Assembly (NCBI GenBank): GCA_036494545.1
Contig: DASXOB010000002.1
Location: 380,149 to 444,148 of the forward strand
Direction of reading: 5' to 3'
From: JAICXG01 sp036494545
Lineage (GTDB): Bacteria > Verrucomicrobiota > Verrucomicrobiia > Chthoniobacterales > UBA10450
DNA: 64,000 nucleotides
The translations under genes were made by a program, and so were the position numbers. Of the stretch, positions 41,086 through 49,541 are shown piece by piece; within the stretch, counting starts at the first letter, position 1, and every line of letters starts with the position of its first letter. A model generated the notes under the pieces. That model searched no databases, was not told where the DNA came from, and worked only from the letters and a program-made list of their open reading frames with translations.

Positions 41086-41628
41086 CTATTCGAGATGATA
41101 ACGAGGCAGTTTGGGATCGACCTCAACACTCCAGGCGTCGATCCCGCCGCGCAGGCTTTTGACATTTTCGAAGCCGTGCCCTTGAAAATACGCCGCCGCG
41201 TCCAGGCTGCGCGTACCCTGGTGATCGTAGACGACCAGCAGATCATCGCGTGACCAATCGGACGGCAAGCGCTGTATTAGATCCTGAGTGAAAAGCTGCG
41301 CGCCCGGGAGTTTGACGGCATCGAATTCCTCGCGCGTCCGAATATCGAGCAGATGAAGCTTTTCGTCCGTCGTTAACCGATCAGACAGCTCCTGCGGTTC
41401 GATCTGCATCGCGCGGTCGGCGGCGTCGCTCGAAAGGATATGCTCGACGACTTCTTCCACGTTGAGATTATCATTCCGCGCGCAAAGAGCGGCCAGCGTT
41501 TCGTCCGGACTAAAACCACAGCTGGCACAACCGCCGATGTGATAGCGGCGGAAGAGCGCACGCTGCGCGCCGGGATAAGACCGGAGCAATTCGCCCATGC
41601 TGATGGTTGATTCGATGATTTCCGTCAT
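41086..41628 (-). CDS. DUF1858 plus rhodanese-like domain protein lacking the catalytic Cys
   Basis: 180 residues. An N-terminal DUF1858-type helical domain (IGGCASCGFSPDETL) is followed by a rhodanese fold (LLDIRTREEFDAVKLPGA; GGIDAW at the end). The active-site loop, normally beginning with Cys in a CxxGxRS pattern, reads YDHQGTRSLDAA here, so an Asp stands where the sulfur-carrying Cys should be. It is probably not a classical sulfurtransferase and may bind or regulate. The CxxC in the first domain could carry sulfur or metal instead. It leads the IscU-sufT operon. Confidence 0.8.
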   Translation of the reverse strand: MTEIIESTISMGELLRSYPGAQRALFRRYHIGGCASCGFSPDETLAALCARNDNLNVEEVVEHILSSDAADRAMQIEPQELSDRLTTDEKLHLLDIRTREEFDAVKLPGAQLFTQDLIQRLPSDWSRDDLLVVYDHQGTRSLDAAAYFQGHGFENVKSLRGGIDAWSVEVDPKLPRYHLE

Positions 41629-41746
41629 TTGCCTTCCCTAAGCTAGAAGGCGAGCCGAAAACCGCAACCGTTCCGCATTCTCACCGGGCGCCGGCAGACT
41701 CGGAAGCGAAGACTTCGCGGGGCTTGCCTTTTCCCGCGCTCCGCGA

Positions 41747-42985
41747 TTGAGTGCCCGGGTGTTAAACGTCTCCAGTTTTGCCGGAAGCGAAGCCATTCGT
41801 CCTCAGGCATCCGCCCCGGGTAAAGCCGCTGATCGCTTCTACCTTCGGGAGTTAGACGGTATTCGCTTTCTGGCGTTTGGGCTTGTCTGGCTGCATCATT
41901 ATCCGCCGGCGCCACTACGTCTGCTAAAAGACATAAAAATGAGTGGCTGGATAGGAGTAGATGTTTTCCTGGTCCTAAGTTCCTTTCTGATAACTTCGCT
42001 TCTCCTGGTGGAGTTTGACACCAAAGGCGGTATTTCCCTTTCGCGCTTTTACAGCCGTCGTTTTCTTCGCATCTGGCCGCTTTTAGGTCTGGCTCTTTTC
42101 CTTAATTATGTCGTTTTGCCTGCGAGCCATTATGTACCGGCGGAATTTCAAGCCAGGGCAATGTGGCATGATATCAGGTTTCACGGCATTCCTAACTTGC
42201 TCCTACTTGGTAATTGGAGTGTCGCCGCCTTTGGTTACCTTAGGTATGGCTACATCGACCAGCTTTGGACCATCAACCTGGAAGAGCAATTCTATCTCCT
42301 TTGGCCAATCCTGCTCCTTTTTCTGGCGCCGTACCCATCGCGCCTGCTGTTTTCTTGCGCCGGGTTGATCCTTATCTCCTACGTAGCTCGCATTTACTAC
42401 ATTGAGGTCCGATTTCCTCATCCCGCGCTTTGGGTTAGCACTATCACCCGATTGGATCCGTTGGCTCTGGGGGGCATCCTCGCGGTGTTATACCGTCGCC
42501 GTAAATCGGTGCCTTTGACGCGAGCGAAACAATGGCGAAATACCGCTGGGGCAGCCCTTGTCTTTTGCGTCGTGCTAGCCGCCGTCTGTTTGCTTCTTCG
42601 CAGTTGGGATTGGACACATGACCGGGCGATCTGGTGGAAACTTGGCTTGGTGGATGTGGGAATAACGATCCTTATCGCCTGCTTTCTGGCGAGTTCCATT
42701 CTCTCCGCCATGCTCCGACTGGCTCCGATTGCGTGGCTCGGCAAGATATCCTACGGCCTGTATGTATATCATAAGTTTTTTGCCCAGAGTCGGTTTGCGA
42801 TGGAAATACGCATGCTCATGCACGACGTGGTGGATAGCAGAGCGGTCTTCATTTTTTGGCTGCTCGGCATGGCCCTTAATGGCACCCTGCTCATTGGGGT
42901 AAGCGCGCTGAGTTATTACGGTTATGAGCGCTGGTTCCTGAAGTTAAAGGAACGCTTCGAGGTCATCCTCTCACGCCCGGCCTAA
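41747..42985 (+). CDS. Acyltransferase family 3 (OafA/YrhL-like) membrane protein
   Basis: 412 residues from TTG 41747; a GTG 12 bp later is an alternative. It has about ten membrane helices. Family features are YLRELDGIRFLAFGLVWLHH with the catalytic His near the first helix, then GWIGVDVFLVLSSFLIT and FYSRRFLRIWP. The family O-acetylates or otherwise acylates sugars of exopolysaccharide, LPS or peptidoglycan at the inner membrane. There are no glycan genes adjacent. The stop codon lies inside a TCGTTAGGC word (GCCTAACGA). Confidence 0.9.
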   Translation: MSARVLNVSSFAGSEAIRPQASAPGKAADRFYLRELDGIRFLAFGLVWLHHYPPAPLRLLKDIKMSGWIGVDVFLVLSSFLITSLLLVEFDTKGGISLSRFYSRRFLRIWPLLGLALFLNYVVLPASHYVPAEFQARAMWHDIRFHGIPNLLLLGNWSVAAFGYLRYGYIDQLWTINLEEQFYLLWPILLLFLAPYPSRLLFSCAGLILISYVARIYYIEVRFPHPALWVSTITRLDPLALGGILAVLYRRRKSVPLTRAKQWRNTAGAALVFCVVLAAVCLLLRSWDWTHDRAIWWKLGLVDVGITILIACFLASSILSAMLRLAPIAWLGKISYGLYVYHKFFAQSRFAMEIRMLMHDVVDSRAVFIFWLLGMALNGTLLIGVSALSYYGYERWFLKLKERFEVILSRPA

Positions 42986-43011
42986 CGAGTATAGGAAGCC
43001 GCAGTGGCGAG

Positions 43012-44271
43012 CTAAAGTTTTTCCGGCGTGCCGAGCAGTTCGATCACGCGCTGGAGCAGACGGCCGCCGCCGCCGCCATCAAGGCTGCGGTGATCGAAGC
43101 TCAAAGTAAGCTGTGCTTCGGTTCGCGGGATAAATTGGTTTTTTGTCTCGTCCCAGACTGGTTGTTTCTTTCCCGCCCCGAGACCGAGGAGAAGTGTCTG
43201 ATCTGGTAACGGAATCGGCGTGCCCCATTCGATCCCGAAGCTGCCGAAGTTGGAAACGGTCGCGATGCCCCCAGCCTGCATATCGGGCGAGATGCGCCGC
43301 TGGCGGGCGAGCGCAACCAGCTCGCCGTAGCTTTTCGCCAGGTCGCCTAACGATTTCTTGTCCATTTCGCGAATCACCGGAACCATGATGCCGTCCTGCG
43401 CTTCGACGGCGACTCCGATGTCGATGGAAGGCGATTGCGCCACGCGGCTGCCGATGAGCCGGGAAGCTGCGCCGGGATTCTCCGCCAGCGCGACGGCCAG
43501 GGCACGCGCAGCATAAAGCGCCGGACCCGGTTTCGGGTCGCGCTTTTTCCGATCCTCCAGCACCGGATCGAGACAGACTGACGAGCCGATGGTGGAAAGC
43601 GGACGGCTCCAACTCCGCCGCATGGCGTTGGCAACACCCGTGCGGATGGCGCTCGCTTCCTCCACCTTTTGTTTTTCCAGACCACCGAGAAAGGATTCCA
43701 GGTCTTTGATCGTGACGCGGCCGGCGTTTCCGCTGCCCGCGATGCTAGCCAGGTCGGCGTTCGTTAGGCCCAGCTCAGTCATGCGCGCCCGCACACGAGG
43801 CGAGAAGTAACCTGCGCCTTTGGCGCCGGCGGGAACTGGAAGGACGCCAGCCTGATCGACCTGAAAGTGCGAACCCGTCGGCACTGCGGCGAGTTCTTTT
43901 TCGTCGATCTGAAAGTGCGAACCGTTAGCTGCGACGCCGGCTTTGGTGGCTTCTTCTTCGCGACCGGGAACTTCCTGCGCGACGTCGCCTTGTGGCGGTT
44001 CCGCTTTCTTGAAGCGCGCCGCGTCGGCTTCGCTGGCTTCAACATAACCGAGGATCGCCCCGACTGGATAAACCTTCTTCACTTCGGCTTCGATCTTCGA
44101 AATCTCGCCAGCGCACGGCGTGGTCACTCCCATGACCGCTTTGTCCGTTTCCACCTCGATGATTTCCTGGTCGGCCGCGACCTTGTCGCCCGGATTGACC
44201 TTGATCGCGACAATCGTGGCTTCGGCCATCGATTCGCCGAGCTGCGGCATGGTGATTGGAACTTGCGGCAT
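43012..44271 (-). CDS. 2-oxoacid dehydrogenase E2 (dihydrolipoamide acyltransferase)
   Basis: 419 residues. A lipoyl domain (lipoyl Lys in VETDKAVM) is followed by a linker containing two near-identical GSHFQ(I/V)D segments. The peripheral subunit-binding domain (FSPRVRARMTELGL) follows, and then the catalytic domain with DHRSLDGGGGGRLL. It carries acyl groups between E1 and CoA. It follows the E1 alpha and beta genes on the same strand. Pyruvate is the likely substrate, but branched-chain or acetoin substrates cannot be excluded. No E3 gene is adjacent. The gap to E1 beta is filled by a short TTGAGAG-type repeat. Confidence 0.9.
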   Translation of the reverse strand: MPQVPITMPQLGESMAEATIVAIKVNPGDKVAADQEIIEVETDKAVMGVTTPCAGEISKIEAEVKKVYPVGAILGYVEASEADAARFKKAEPPQGDVAQEVPGREEEATKAGVAANGSHFQIDEKELAAVPTGSHFQVDQAGVLPVPAGAKGAGYFSPRVRARMTELGLTNADLASIAGSGNAGRVTIKDLESFLGGLEKQKVEEASAIRTGVANAMRRSWSRPLSTIGSSVCLDPVLEDRKKRDPKPGPALYAARALAVALAENPGAASRLIGSRVAQSPSIDIGVAVEAQDGIMVPVIREMDKKSLGDLAKSYGELVALARQRRISPDMQAGGIATVSNFGSFGIEWGTPIPLPDQTLLLGLGAGKKQPVWDETKNQFIPRTEAQLTLSFDHRSLDGGGGGRLLQRVIELLGTPEKL

Positions 44272-44308
44272 TACAGAAGTTGAGAGTTGAAGGTTGAGAG
44301 TTGGGTGA
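44272..44308. repeat. Solo GTTGAGAGTTGA repeat between E1 beta and E2
   Basis: The whole 37-bp gap is made of two GTTGAGAGTTG-like units. They match the core of the terminal inverted repeats of the element at 57986-58427, but no gene is present here. Confidence 0.6.
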
Positions 44309-45277
44309 CTACTCCGCGAGAATTTGGCGCACCTTGGCCGCGATCGCCGTGGCGTTCGGGCGATGGGTTTCCCAAAGATTCGGATGATACGGGATTGGTG
44401 TGTCTTTCGAGTTCAGTCGCGCCGGTGCGGCATCGAGCAGGTGAAAGCCTTCGGTCGTTACGCGTGCAATCACTTCCGCCGTCACGCCGCCCCATGGGAA
44501 ATTTTCGCCGACGCAAAGCAATCGACCCGTCCGCGCCACGGAAGAAAGCACCGTCGCGGTGTCGAGCGGTTTGACTGTGCGCAGGTCGACCACTTCGATT
44601 TCGATGCTTTCCCGACTCAACTGCCGGGCGACGGCGAGCGCTTCGTGCACCATCGCGCTGTTCGAGACAATCGTAAGGTCGCGCCCCGGCCTGACGATTC
44701 GCGCGTGGCCAACCGGTAGAGATTCGTTAGGCAAAGCGTCTGCCTTGAGATGATAATAGAGATACTTGTGCTCGCAGTAGATCACCGGGTCGTCGATCGC
44801 GACCGCATCGAGCAACATGGTATAGGCATCTTCCACCGTCGCGGGCGTCATCACAACCAGCCCGGGATAATGCGCATAGATGCTTTCCATGCTTTGGCTG
44901 TGAAACGGTCCGCTGCCTTTTGTTCCACCTGACGGCAGGCGAATGGTGATCGGGCAGGGAATGTTGGTCCGCCAGTATTGTGTGCCGGCGTTATTCAGAA
45001 TCTGATTCAGCGCGATGCTGGAAAAATCGGCAAACTGCATCTCGACGATCGGCCGCATCCCCTCCATCGCCGCGCCGATCGCGGTTCCGACCATGGCGTC
45101 TTCGCTAATCGGTGTGTTAAGGACGCGCCCGGGAAATTTTTCGGCCAATCCCTTTGTCGCCTTAAACGCGCCGCCAAATTTCCCGGCAATGTCCTGGCCG
45201 TAAATAAAGACACGCTCGTCTTCGCGTAGGAGACGCGACTGCGCTTCGCGAATGGCCTCGAGGTAAGTGACGCTCAT
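44309..45277 (-). CDS. 2-oxoacid dehydrogenase E1 component, beta subunit
   Basis: 322 residues from MSVTYLEAIREAQSRLL, overlapping the E1 alpha stop by 4 bp; the in-frame extension upstream is not conserved. Family blocks are FIYGQDIAGKFGGAF, RVLNTPISEDAMVGTAIGAA, MEGMRPIVEMQFADF and LPSGGTKGSGPFHSQS. With the alpha subunit it forms the thiamine-diphosphate enzyme that decarboxylates the 2-oxoacid and acylates the lipoyl arm of E2. Confidence 0.92.
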   Translation of the reverse strand: MSVTYLEAIREAQSRLLREDERVFIYGQDIAGKFGGAFKATKGLAEKFPGRVLNTPISEDAMVGTAIGAAMEGMRPIVEMQFADFSSIALNQILNNAGTQYWRTNIPCPITIRLPSGGTKGSGPFHSQSMESIYAHYPGLVVMTPATVEDAYTMLLDAVAIDDPVIYCEHKYLYYHLKADALPNESLPVGHARIVRPGRDLTIVSNSAMVHEALAVARQLSRESIEIEVVDLRTVKPLDTATVLSSVARTGRLLCVGENFPWGGVTAEVIARVTTEGFHLLDAAPARLNSKDTPIPYHPNLWETHRPNATAIAAKVRQILAE

Positions 45278-46308
45278 GCGATTACGTCGACCAATCGCCG
45301 CGTTGAAAGCGCGCACCAGTCTTCTTCCTGTCCGACTGGAGCCGCTTCGACCTGGGCGGTTGCGACTGCTTTTTCGACCTCGGAAGAAAATTCGGCACGC
45401 CATTGCTTGAGCGTCGCCTCGTCAAGCCAGCCTTGGTCGAGAATCATTTTCTCGGTTTTCAAAACACAATCCGCCGCCCAGGGTTCCTGCTTCATTTTCG
45501 GCGGGACATAACTGGCGTCATCGTGTTCGCCGTGGCCAGCGAGTCGCAGAAGCGAAGCGACCACCAATTGTGGCGGGCCGCCCGCGCGCGCCCGCGCCAC
45601 CGCGCGGGCAATCACTTCGAGGCAGGCGGCCAGATCCGTCCCATCGACCGTGTGGCCTTCGTAACCATAGCCGCGGGCACGATCGACCAGGTTGGCGCAG
45701 ACAAATTCACGATCGTTAGGCGTAGAGTAGGCCCAATGATTGTTTGAAGCGACAAGGACAAGGGGAACCTTTTCTACCGCGGCGATATTCATGCCTTCGT
45801 GCGTTGCACCGGTCTGCATGCCGCCTTCGCCGATCGTCGTCAGGCCAACAAAGCCCTTTTCGCCTTTCATTCGCTTGCCCAAAAGCTTGCCGGTCACGAC
45901 GGCAATCATGGCGCCGAGATGACTGATCATGGCGAGTTGTCCGGTCTCAGGATGGCCGCGATGGATGTTGCCGTCGCGACCGCGCATCGTCCCCTGGCGC
46001 GAGCCGAGATAGGTGCGGGCGACGTTCAGGAGCGGCTCGCCAAAGGCCGCCCGCCCCGCCTGATCGCGAATGAGCGGAGCAAAAACGTCGCCCTTTTGCA
46101 GAAACATTCCGCAGGCCGCGCTGACAGCTTCCTGGCCGCGCCCGACATAGACGCCGCCGGTGATCATGCCTCCACGGTAAAGGCTCGTCAGTTTCTCCTC
46201 GAAAATTCGCGTCTGAAGCATCCAGCGAAAAGCTTCGAGATAGCGCGGGTGCGGAACGGCCTTTTCCATTTGCGCGATGTCGCGTTGAGGACTGGCCGTT
46301 TTAAGCAT
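45274..46308 (-). CDS. 2-oxoacid dehydrogenase E1 component, alpha subunit
   Basis: 344 residues. The thiamine diphosphate motif is GEGGMQTGATHEGMNIA ... NNHWAYST, with the regulatory-loop segment GRDGNIHRG earlier. FRWMLQTRIFEEKLTSLYRGG begins the domain. Together with E1 beta (4-bp overlap) it decarboxylates pyruvate or a related 2-oxoacid. It is the first gene of the E1a-E1b-E2 operon. The first ~14 residues are unconserved; MEKAVPHPRYLE could be the true start. Confidence 0.92.
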   Translation of the reverse strand: MLKTASPQRDIAQMEKAVPHPRYLEAFRWMLQTRIFEEKLTSLYRGGMITGGVYVGRGQEAVSAACGMFLQKGDVFAPLIRDQAGRAAFGEPLLNVARTYLGSRQGTMRGRDGNIHRGHPETGQLAMISHLGAMIAVVTGKLLGKRMKGEKGFVGLTTIGEGGMQTGATHEGMNIAAVEKVPLVLVASNNHWAYSTPNDREFVCANLVDRARGYGYEGHTVDGTDLAACLEVIARAVARARAGGPPQLVVASLLRLAGHGEHDDASYVPPKMKQEPWAADCVLKTEKMILDQGWLDEATLKQWRAEFSSEVEKAVATAQVEAAPVGQEEDWCALSTRRLVDVIA

Positions 46309-46356
46309 CCGTCCAGATTAGCGAGCAAGCAGAAGCGCGCCAAAAAATTTTTGCGT

Positions 46357-46944
46357 TTAGTCCACCTTGCGCGCCACGACCACGCGGCTCAGCCGCCGAT
46401 CGGGAACGAGCCATATGAGCGCGACCGCGAGATAAATGCAGCCCGCGATCCACGGCCTGACAAACGAGATCCCGACCGCGCTGGCATAGAGCACAAGCGA
46501 GAGTTTACCTTTCCAGTCCGAGCCGATCGCCTGCACGAGTCGCGAGTCGGGGCCATGCGCGGCTACGATCAATCTTTGCAGGATGTAATAAGCGATCGCA
46601 CCCATGAAAAGGACCGCGCCGTAAAGCGCGGAGGGAAGGGGATGAAAATGGTTCTCGCCCATCCAGCCGGTCACGAACGGAAAAAGTGAAAGCCAGAAGA
46701 GCAGATGCAGATTCGCCCACATGATCCCGCTGTCGATGCGATGACAGACGCGCAGCAGATGATGATGATTGTTCCAGTAGATGCCGACATAGACGAAGCT
46801 CAGGACATAGGTGAGAAAGGTTGGCAGCAACGGTCGCAGCGCGCCGAGATCAGGGCTGTGCGGCACCTTCAATTCCAACACCATGATGGTGATGATGATG
46901 GCAAAAACACCGTCGCTGAATGCTTCGAGCCGGGTGGTTTCCAT
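46357..46944 (-). CDS. TMEM175/DUF1211-family membrane protein (potassium channel-like)
   Basis: 195 residues from METTRLEAFSDGVFAIIIT, the conserved start. The FSDGVFAI signature in helix 1 is the pore motif of TMEM175-type channels. Six hydrophobic segments are visible. Bacterial members form tetrameric potassium-permeable channels in the inner membrane. The upstream in-frame extension is not conserved. It stands alone. Confidence 0.88.
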   Translation of the reverse strand: METTRLEAFSDGVFAIIITIMVLELKVPHSPDLGALRPLLPTFLTYVLSFVYVGIYWNNHHHLLRVCHRIDSGIMWANLHLLFWLSLFPFVTGWMGENHFHPLPSALYGAVLFMGAIAYYILQRLIVAAHGPDSRLVQAIGSDWKGKLSLVLYASAVGISFVRPWIAGCIYLAVALIWLVPDRRLSRVVVARKVD

Positions 46945-47134
46945 CTGCTTGTTTCTAGCAATTGGCACAGACTTGAGAAGTGCAAAAGCCCGTTGGCGAA
47001 GAATCCTGGTGTTAGTAGAAAGATCGAACTCGACCGCGTGCGCATGCCAAATAAAGGCTCTGCTCGCGTGAGCGAACCTTTTCGCGCGAACAGTCATTTG
47101 CTGAACAAGCCTGACTTAAGCTTTCGCAGCCTTC

Positions 47135-47218
47135 GATGCCCCTGATCCAGTCACTGGATTGCGATGTCGTACAAAAACATTCGTAATTAGCTGCGAAGTT
47201 TCGCACAATTCTCTCTAG
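47135..47218 (+). repeat. 84-bp dispersed repeat, copy A
   Basis: It matches copy B (49013-49098) at roughly three quarters of positions, including the blocks GCGATGT, CAAAAACA, GTAATTA, CTGCGAA and CACAATTC. It contains a perfect hairpin, TGCGAA-GT-TTCGCA (47192-47205), and is followed immediately by an ATG. Confidence 0.75.
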
Positions 47219-47714
47219 ATGATGAAGCGCGCGATAATCGTCCTGGTCTCGCTGATTTTAGCGGTCCTGTGTACTACGGTTGCTCACATCGGATATAGGA
47301 TTGTGACCATTACTTGGCTCGACAGAATTCATTTCTTACCCGCTGGCACATTTGATCTGTGCCGTCGGGGCGCTAGGAATCGCAATGTGGATATTCGTTC
47401 GCACGCGGGGTGTCGCTGAGCTTCTACTCATGACCGGCGTGATCGGTCTGTTGGGTGGGACCTTGCATCATTGCTTTATCTCTTTTGGGATGACATATCA
47501 CTGGTTCAAGATGGTTGGGACAGACGGCTGGGTGTTTCGAGGCTCCTTCGAACCGCAAGAAAATCCGGTGCTCCTTTTCATTAGCTATGGCTTTCGGATA
47601 ATGGTTGTGCTCGCGTACGTTGGAATCTTCTTACTGGCTGCGCGATTGGTCCGAAAACATCTATCGTTGCGATTGAGTGAACGCCCGACTGCTTTGGGTT
47701 CACATTCGAGATGA
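47219..47714 (+). pseudogene. Frameshifted four-helix membrane protein
   Basis: The start MMKRAIIVLVSLILAVLC gives the first helix. The frame then ends at 47419 after a nonsense-like tail. The second frame (from about 47328) reads FISYPLAHLICAVGALGIAMWIF and continues with two or three further hydrophobic helices to 47714. A single indel near 47307-47335 would join them into about 160 residues. No family is recognised. It may be a sequencing error or genuine decay. The start lies directly after dispersed repeat copy A. Confidence 0.5.
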
Positions 47715-48298
47715 CTCGCACACCTTCACCGTGAAGGAAGCGCGCTTTGATTTGCTCGCGCACTCGCTCACGCACCGGGCTTCCCGTCTATGTCACTGCT
47801 TGCCAGTCCGTTCCATTCGTCCGCCGTGGCTTATCTTGTTCTGTTGGACCTAAAGGCCAACTCCTGACGATTCGCGACCGCCGTAACCAGCAAATACGGC
47901 GGTCAACCATTTCGTGCTGGCTCATGATTCCGCCGGCAGCCGTCGCCCTGTTCGCTATTTTCTCACCCCTGTCTTCGGAATACGGCGCTGCTCGTCGGCG
48001 GCATTTGCGCGGCCAGCGACATTTATCACCACTTCGCTGCGCGCTGCCCGCGCTGCAGGACACGTCTTCTCTCTTGTATCGCCAACAGTCTGCGTCTGAA
48101 AATTCCTTCATGTGTCAACTCCTGTCCTACCTGCGGTCTCTCATTCGACACGCAACTTGATGGGAAGCAAAGAACTGACCATGTACCCCAGCCGACCGCC
48201 GGCCGTTCCGATGAGTAGCTTTCATATGACCTCAATATTGGGCTTCGCGACCAAGCGCACTCCCGCTCCCAGTGGCTCATCTTATTTTCGTTAGGCCT
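47715..48298. other. Stretch without a convincing gene
   Basis: 584 bp. Only short overlapping frames with no recognisable protein character are present on either strand. The last 25 bp (GCTCATCTTATT at 48275, then TCGTTAGGC at 48288-48296) form a leader just before the next gene; a similar leader precedes the gene at 49542. It may be remnant accessory DNA. Confidence 0.5.
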
Positions 48299-49036
48299 AT
48301 GAAGCTGTTGGTTCTGATTAGCCTTTTTCTCACGTTATTCGCGCGTAGCGCACCTGCCGAGCGGTCATACGAATACGATTACGGCTACGAGCCGAGGCCT
48401 CCGGTACCATTTCCGTCCGAATACAGGGATTACCAGATCCTTCCCGGGACCACTTCACCCGATCAAAGATATGCGTTCATCTATCCGAAGCGATCTCTGC
48501 TCTTCGAGCTGCAGAAGTACGGCCTGTTTCTGGCGGCGCTAAATCCTTTTCACATTCTTTCGCGCGTTCCCACCGGCTACAGCGCCCTCGCTGAGATGGC
48601 CCGCAGCTATTATGCAGCGGGCTGGTCGAAAGACTCGTCCACGACAGTGTTTGTTGCAGGGGGCAAATGGGGACCCGACAAGGTTTGGGTTTTGAAACTT
48701 CGTAACGGCAAGATTGTGAAGAAGGCTGAGCTTACGGCTGCGGTCCGGCGGCAAGTGCTGCCGGACTTTAAGAAATCGCACGCCACGGGTTACAACGACT
48801 ATTTCGATTTCATATTCGATGATGACCACGAGGACATATCCGGTTGGGGACTCGACGACAGCGGTCACGTGATGATCGACACCGTCTGCACGACTGATCC
48901 GAAAGAGCTGGAGCCGCACCGATGGGCGGTGCACTTCCAAGGCATCTGGGACGTCGCATCAGGCAAATTCCTCGAGAGCTCCTTTACTCATATTCCGCCA
49001 AGGCATAGCCATGATGCCACTGCCTCCAGTCGCTGA
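48299..49036 (+). CDS. Secreted protein of unknown function
   Basis: 245 residues. The signal peptide MKLLVLISLFLTLFARSAPA suggests export. The start follows TCGTTAGGC by two bases. The mature protein contains SPDQRYAFIYP, a GWSKDSSTTVFVAGGKWGPD segment and VWVLKLRNGKIVKKAEL. This pattern is like one or two blades of a TolB/WD-type beta-propeller and also appears in the broken gene at 37252-37852. Acidic FDDDHED near residue 180. No family name can be given. The stop lies inside dispersed repeat copy B. Confidence 0.6.
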   Translation: MKLLVLISLFLTLFARSAPAERSYEYDYGYEPRPPVPFPSEYRDYQILPGTTSPDQRYAFIYPKRSLLFELQKYGLFLAALNPFHILSRVPTGYSALAEMARSYYAAGWSKDSSTTVFVAGGKWGPDKVWVLKLRNGKIVKKAELTAAVRRQVLPDFKKSHATGYNDYFDFIFDDDHEDISGWGLDDSGHVMIDTVCTTDPKELEPHRWAVHFQGIWDVASGKFLESSFTHIPPRHSHDATASSR

Positions 49037-49098
49037 ACCGCGATGTTATTCAAAAACAATTTGTAATTACCTGCGAACTTTCTCACAATTCCCGTTAG
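49013..49098 (+). repeat. 84-bp dispersed repeat, copy B
   Basis: Second copy of the element at 47135-47218, overlapping the end of the upstream gene. It ends in CGTTAGGT, and the next ATG comes 10 bp later. The hairpin seen in copy A is imperfect here (TGCGAA-CT-TTCTCA). Confidence 0.75.
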
Positions 49099-49108
49099 GT
49101 CTGATCAC

Positions 49109-49435
49109 ATGCATTTGAAGGGCACGCCGCTAAAGGAAGTCAAAGCATGGCCATTTACCTTCGGCGGCGAAGTCCACAAGGGCTGGCTTCCTCCTGAGGC
49201 GACAACGCCGGTCCCGACGCCGATTGAGTCCGCATTGCTGGATGTCAGTATACTCGAAGAGTCCGGTGGCTACCTGCTGGTTTGGTCAGCGAGCCCGGCG
49301 ACACCACATTCCGAGTTCCAGTCGCCCAAGGCAGGCGATACATGGCACGAGAGCATTGATGACGCCGAGGAGACGGCTCACCGATTCTTTGGGATTCTGT
49401 CTGACGATTGGTGCGATGCGACGCGAAAGACCTAA
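49109..49435 (+). CDS. Small cytoplasmic protein of unknown function
   Basis: 108 residues with no signal or membrane segment. It is acidic, with PTPIESALLDVSILEESGGY and then LVWSASP..HSEFQSPKAGDTWH. The alternating pattern suggests a small alpha/beta protein. I do not recognise a family. The start is 10 bp after CGTTAGGT. The stop TAA lies in ACCTAAC, which begins an imperfect hairpin (49434-49456) ending in GTTATAC, similar to short recombination-site ends. Confidence 0.5.
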   Translation: MHLKGTPLKEVKAWPFTFGGEVHKGWLPPEATTPVPTPIESALLDVSILEESGGYLLVWSASPATPHSEFQSPKAGDTWHESIDDAEETAHRFFGILSDDWCDATRKT

Positions 49436-49456
49436 CCAATCGACGGCGAGTCGGTG
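49434..49456. repeat. Short imperfect hairpin at a stop codon
   Basis: TAAC pairs with GTTA at the base and CGAC with GTCG above it, from the stop codon of the 108-residue gene to GTTATAC. The stop lies within ACCTAAC (RYYYAAC). It could be a weak terminator or an attC-like remnant. Confidence 0.3.
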
Positions 49457-49541
49457 TTATACTTAGTTTTGCAATGAGTTCGTTTCCTTATCCCGCCGCC
49501 GGCGCGCTCTCGCTCGCCGAAGCTCATCTTATTCTTGTCAG

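Noticed and set aside
45799..46689. 296-codon open frame opposite E1 alpha and the TMEM175-like gene
   Set aside because: It spans two real minus-strand genes and the gap between them; not a protein.
47747..48160. Two overlapping candidate frames in the 584-bp gap (plus, and minus 47788-48111)
   Set aside because: Neither has a plausible start context, fold pattern or recognisable motif, and each shadows the other.
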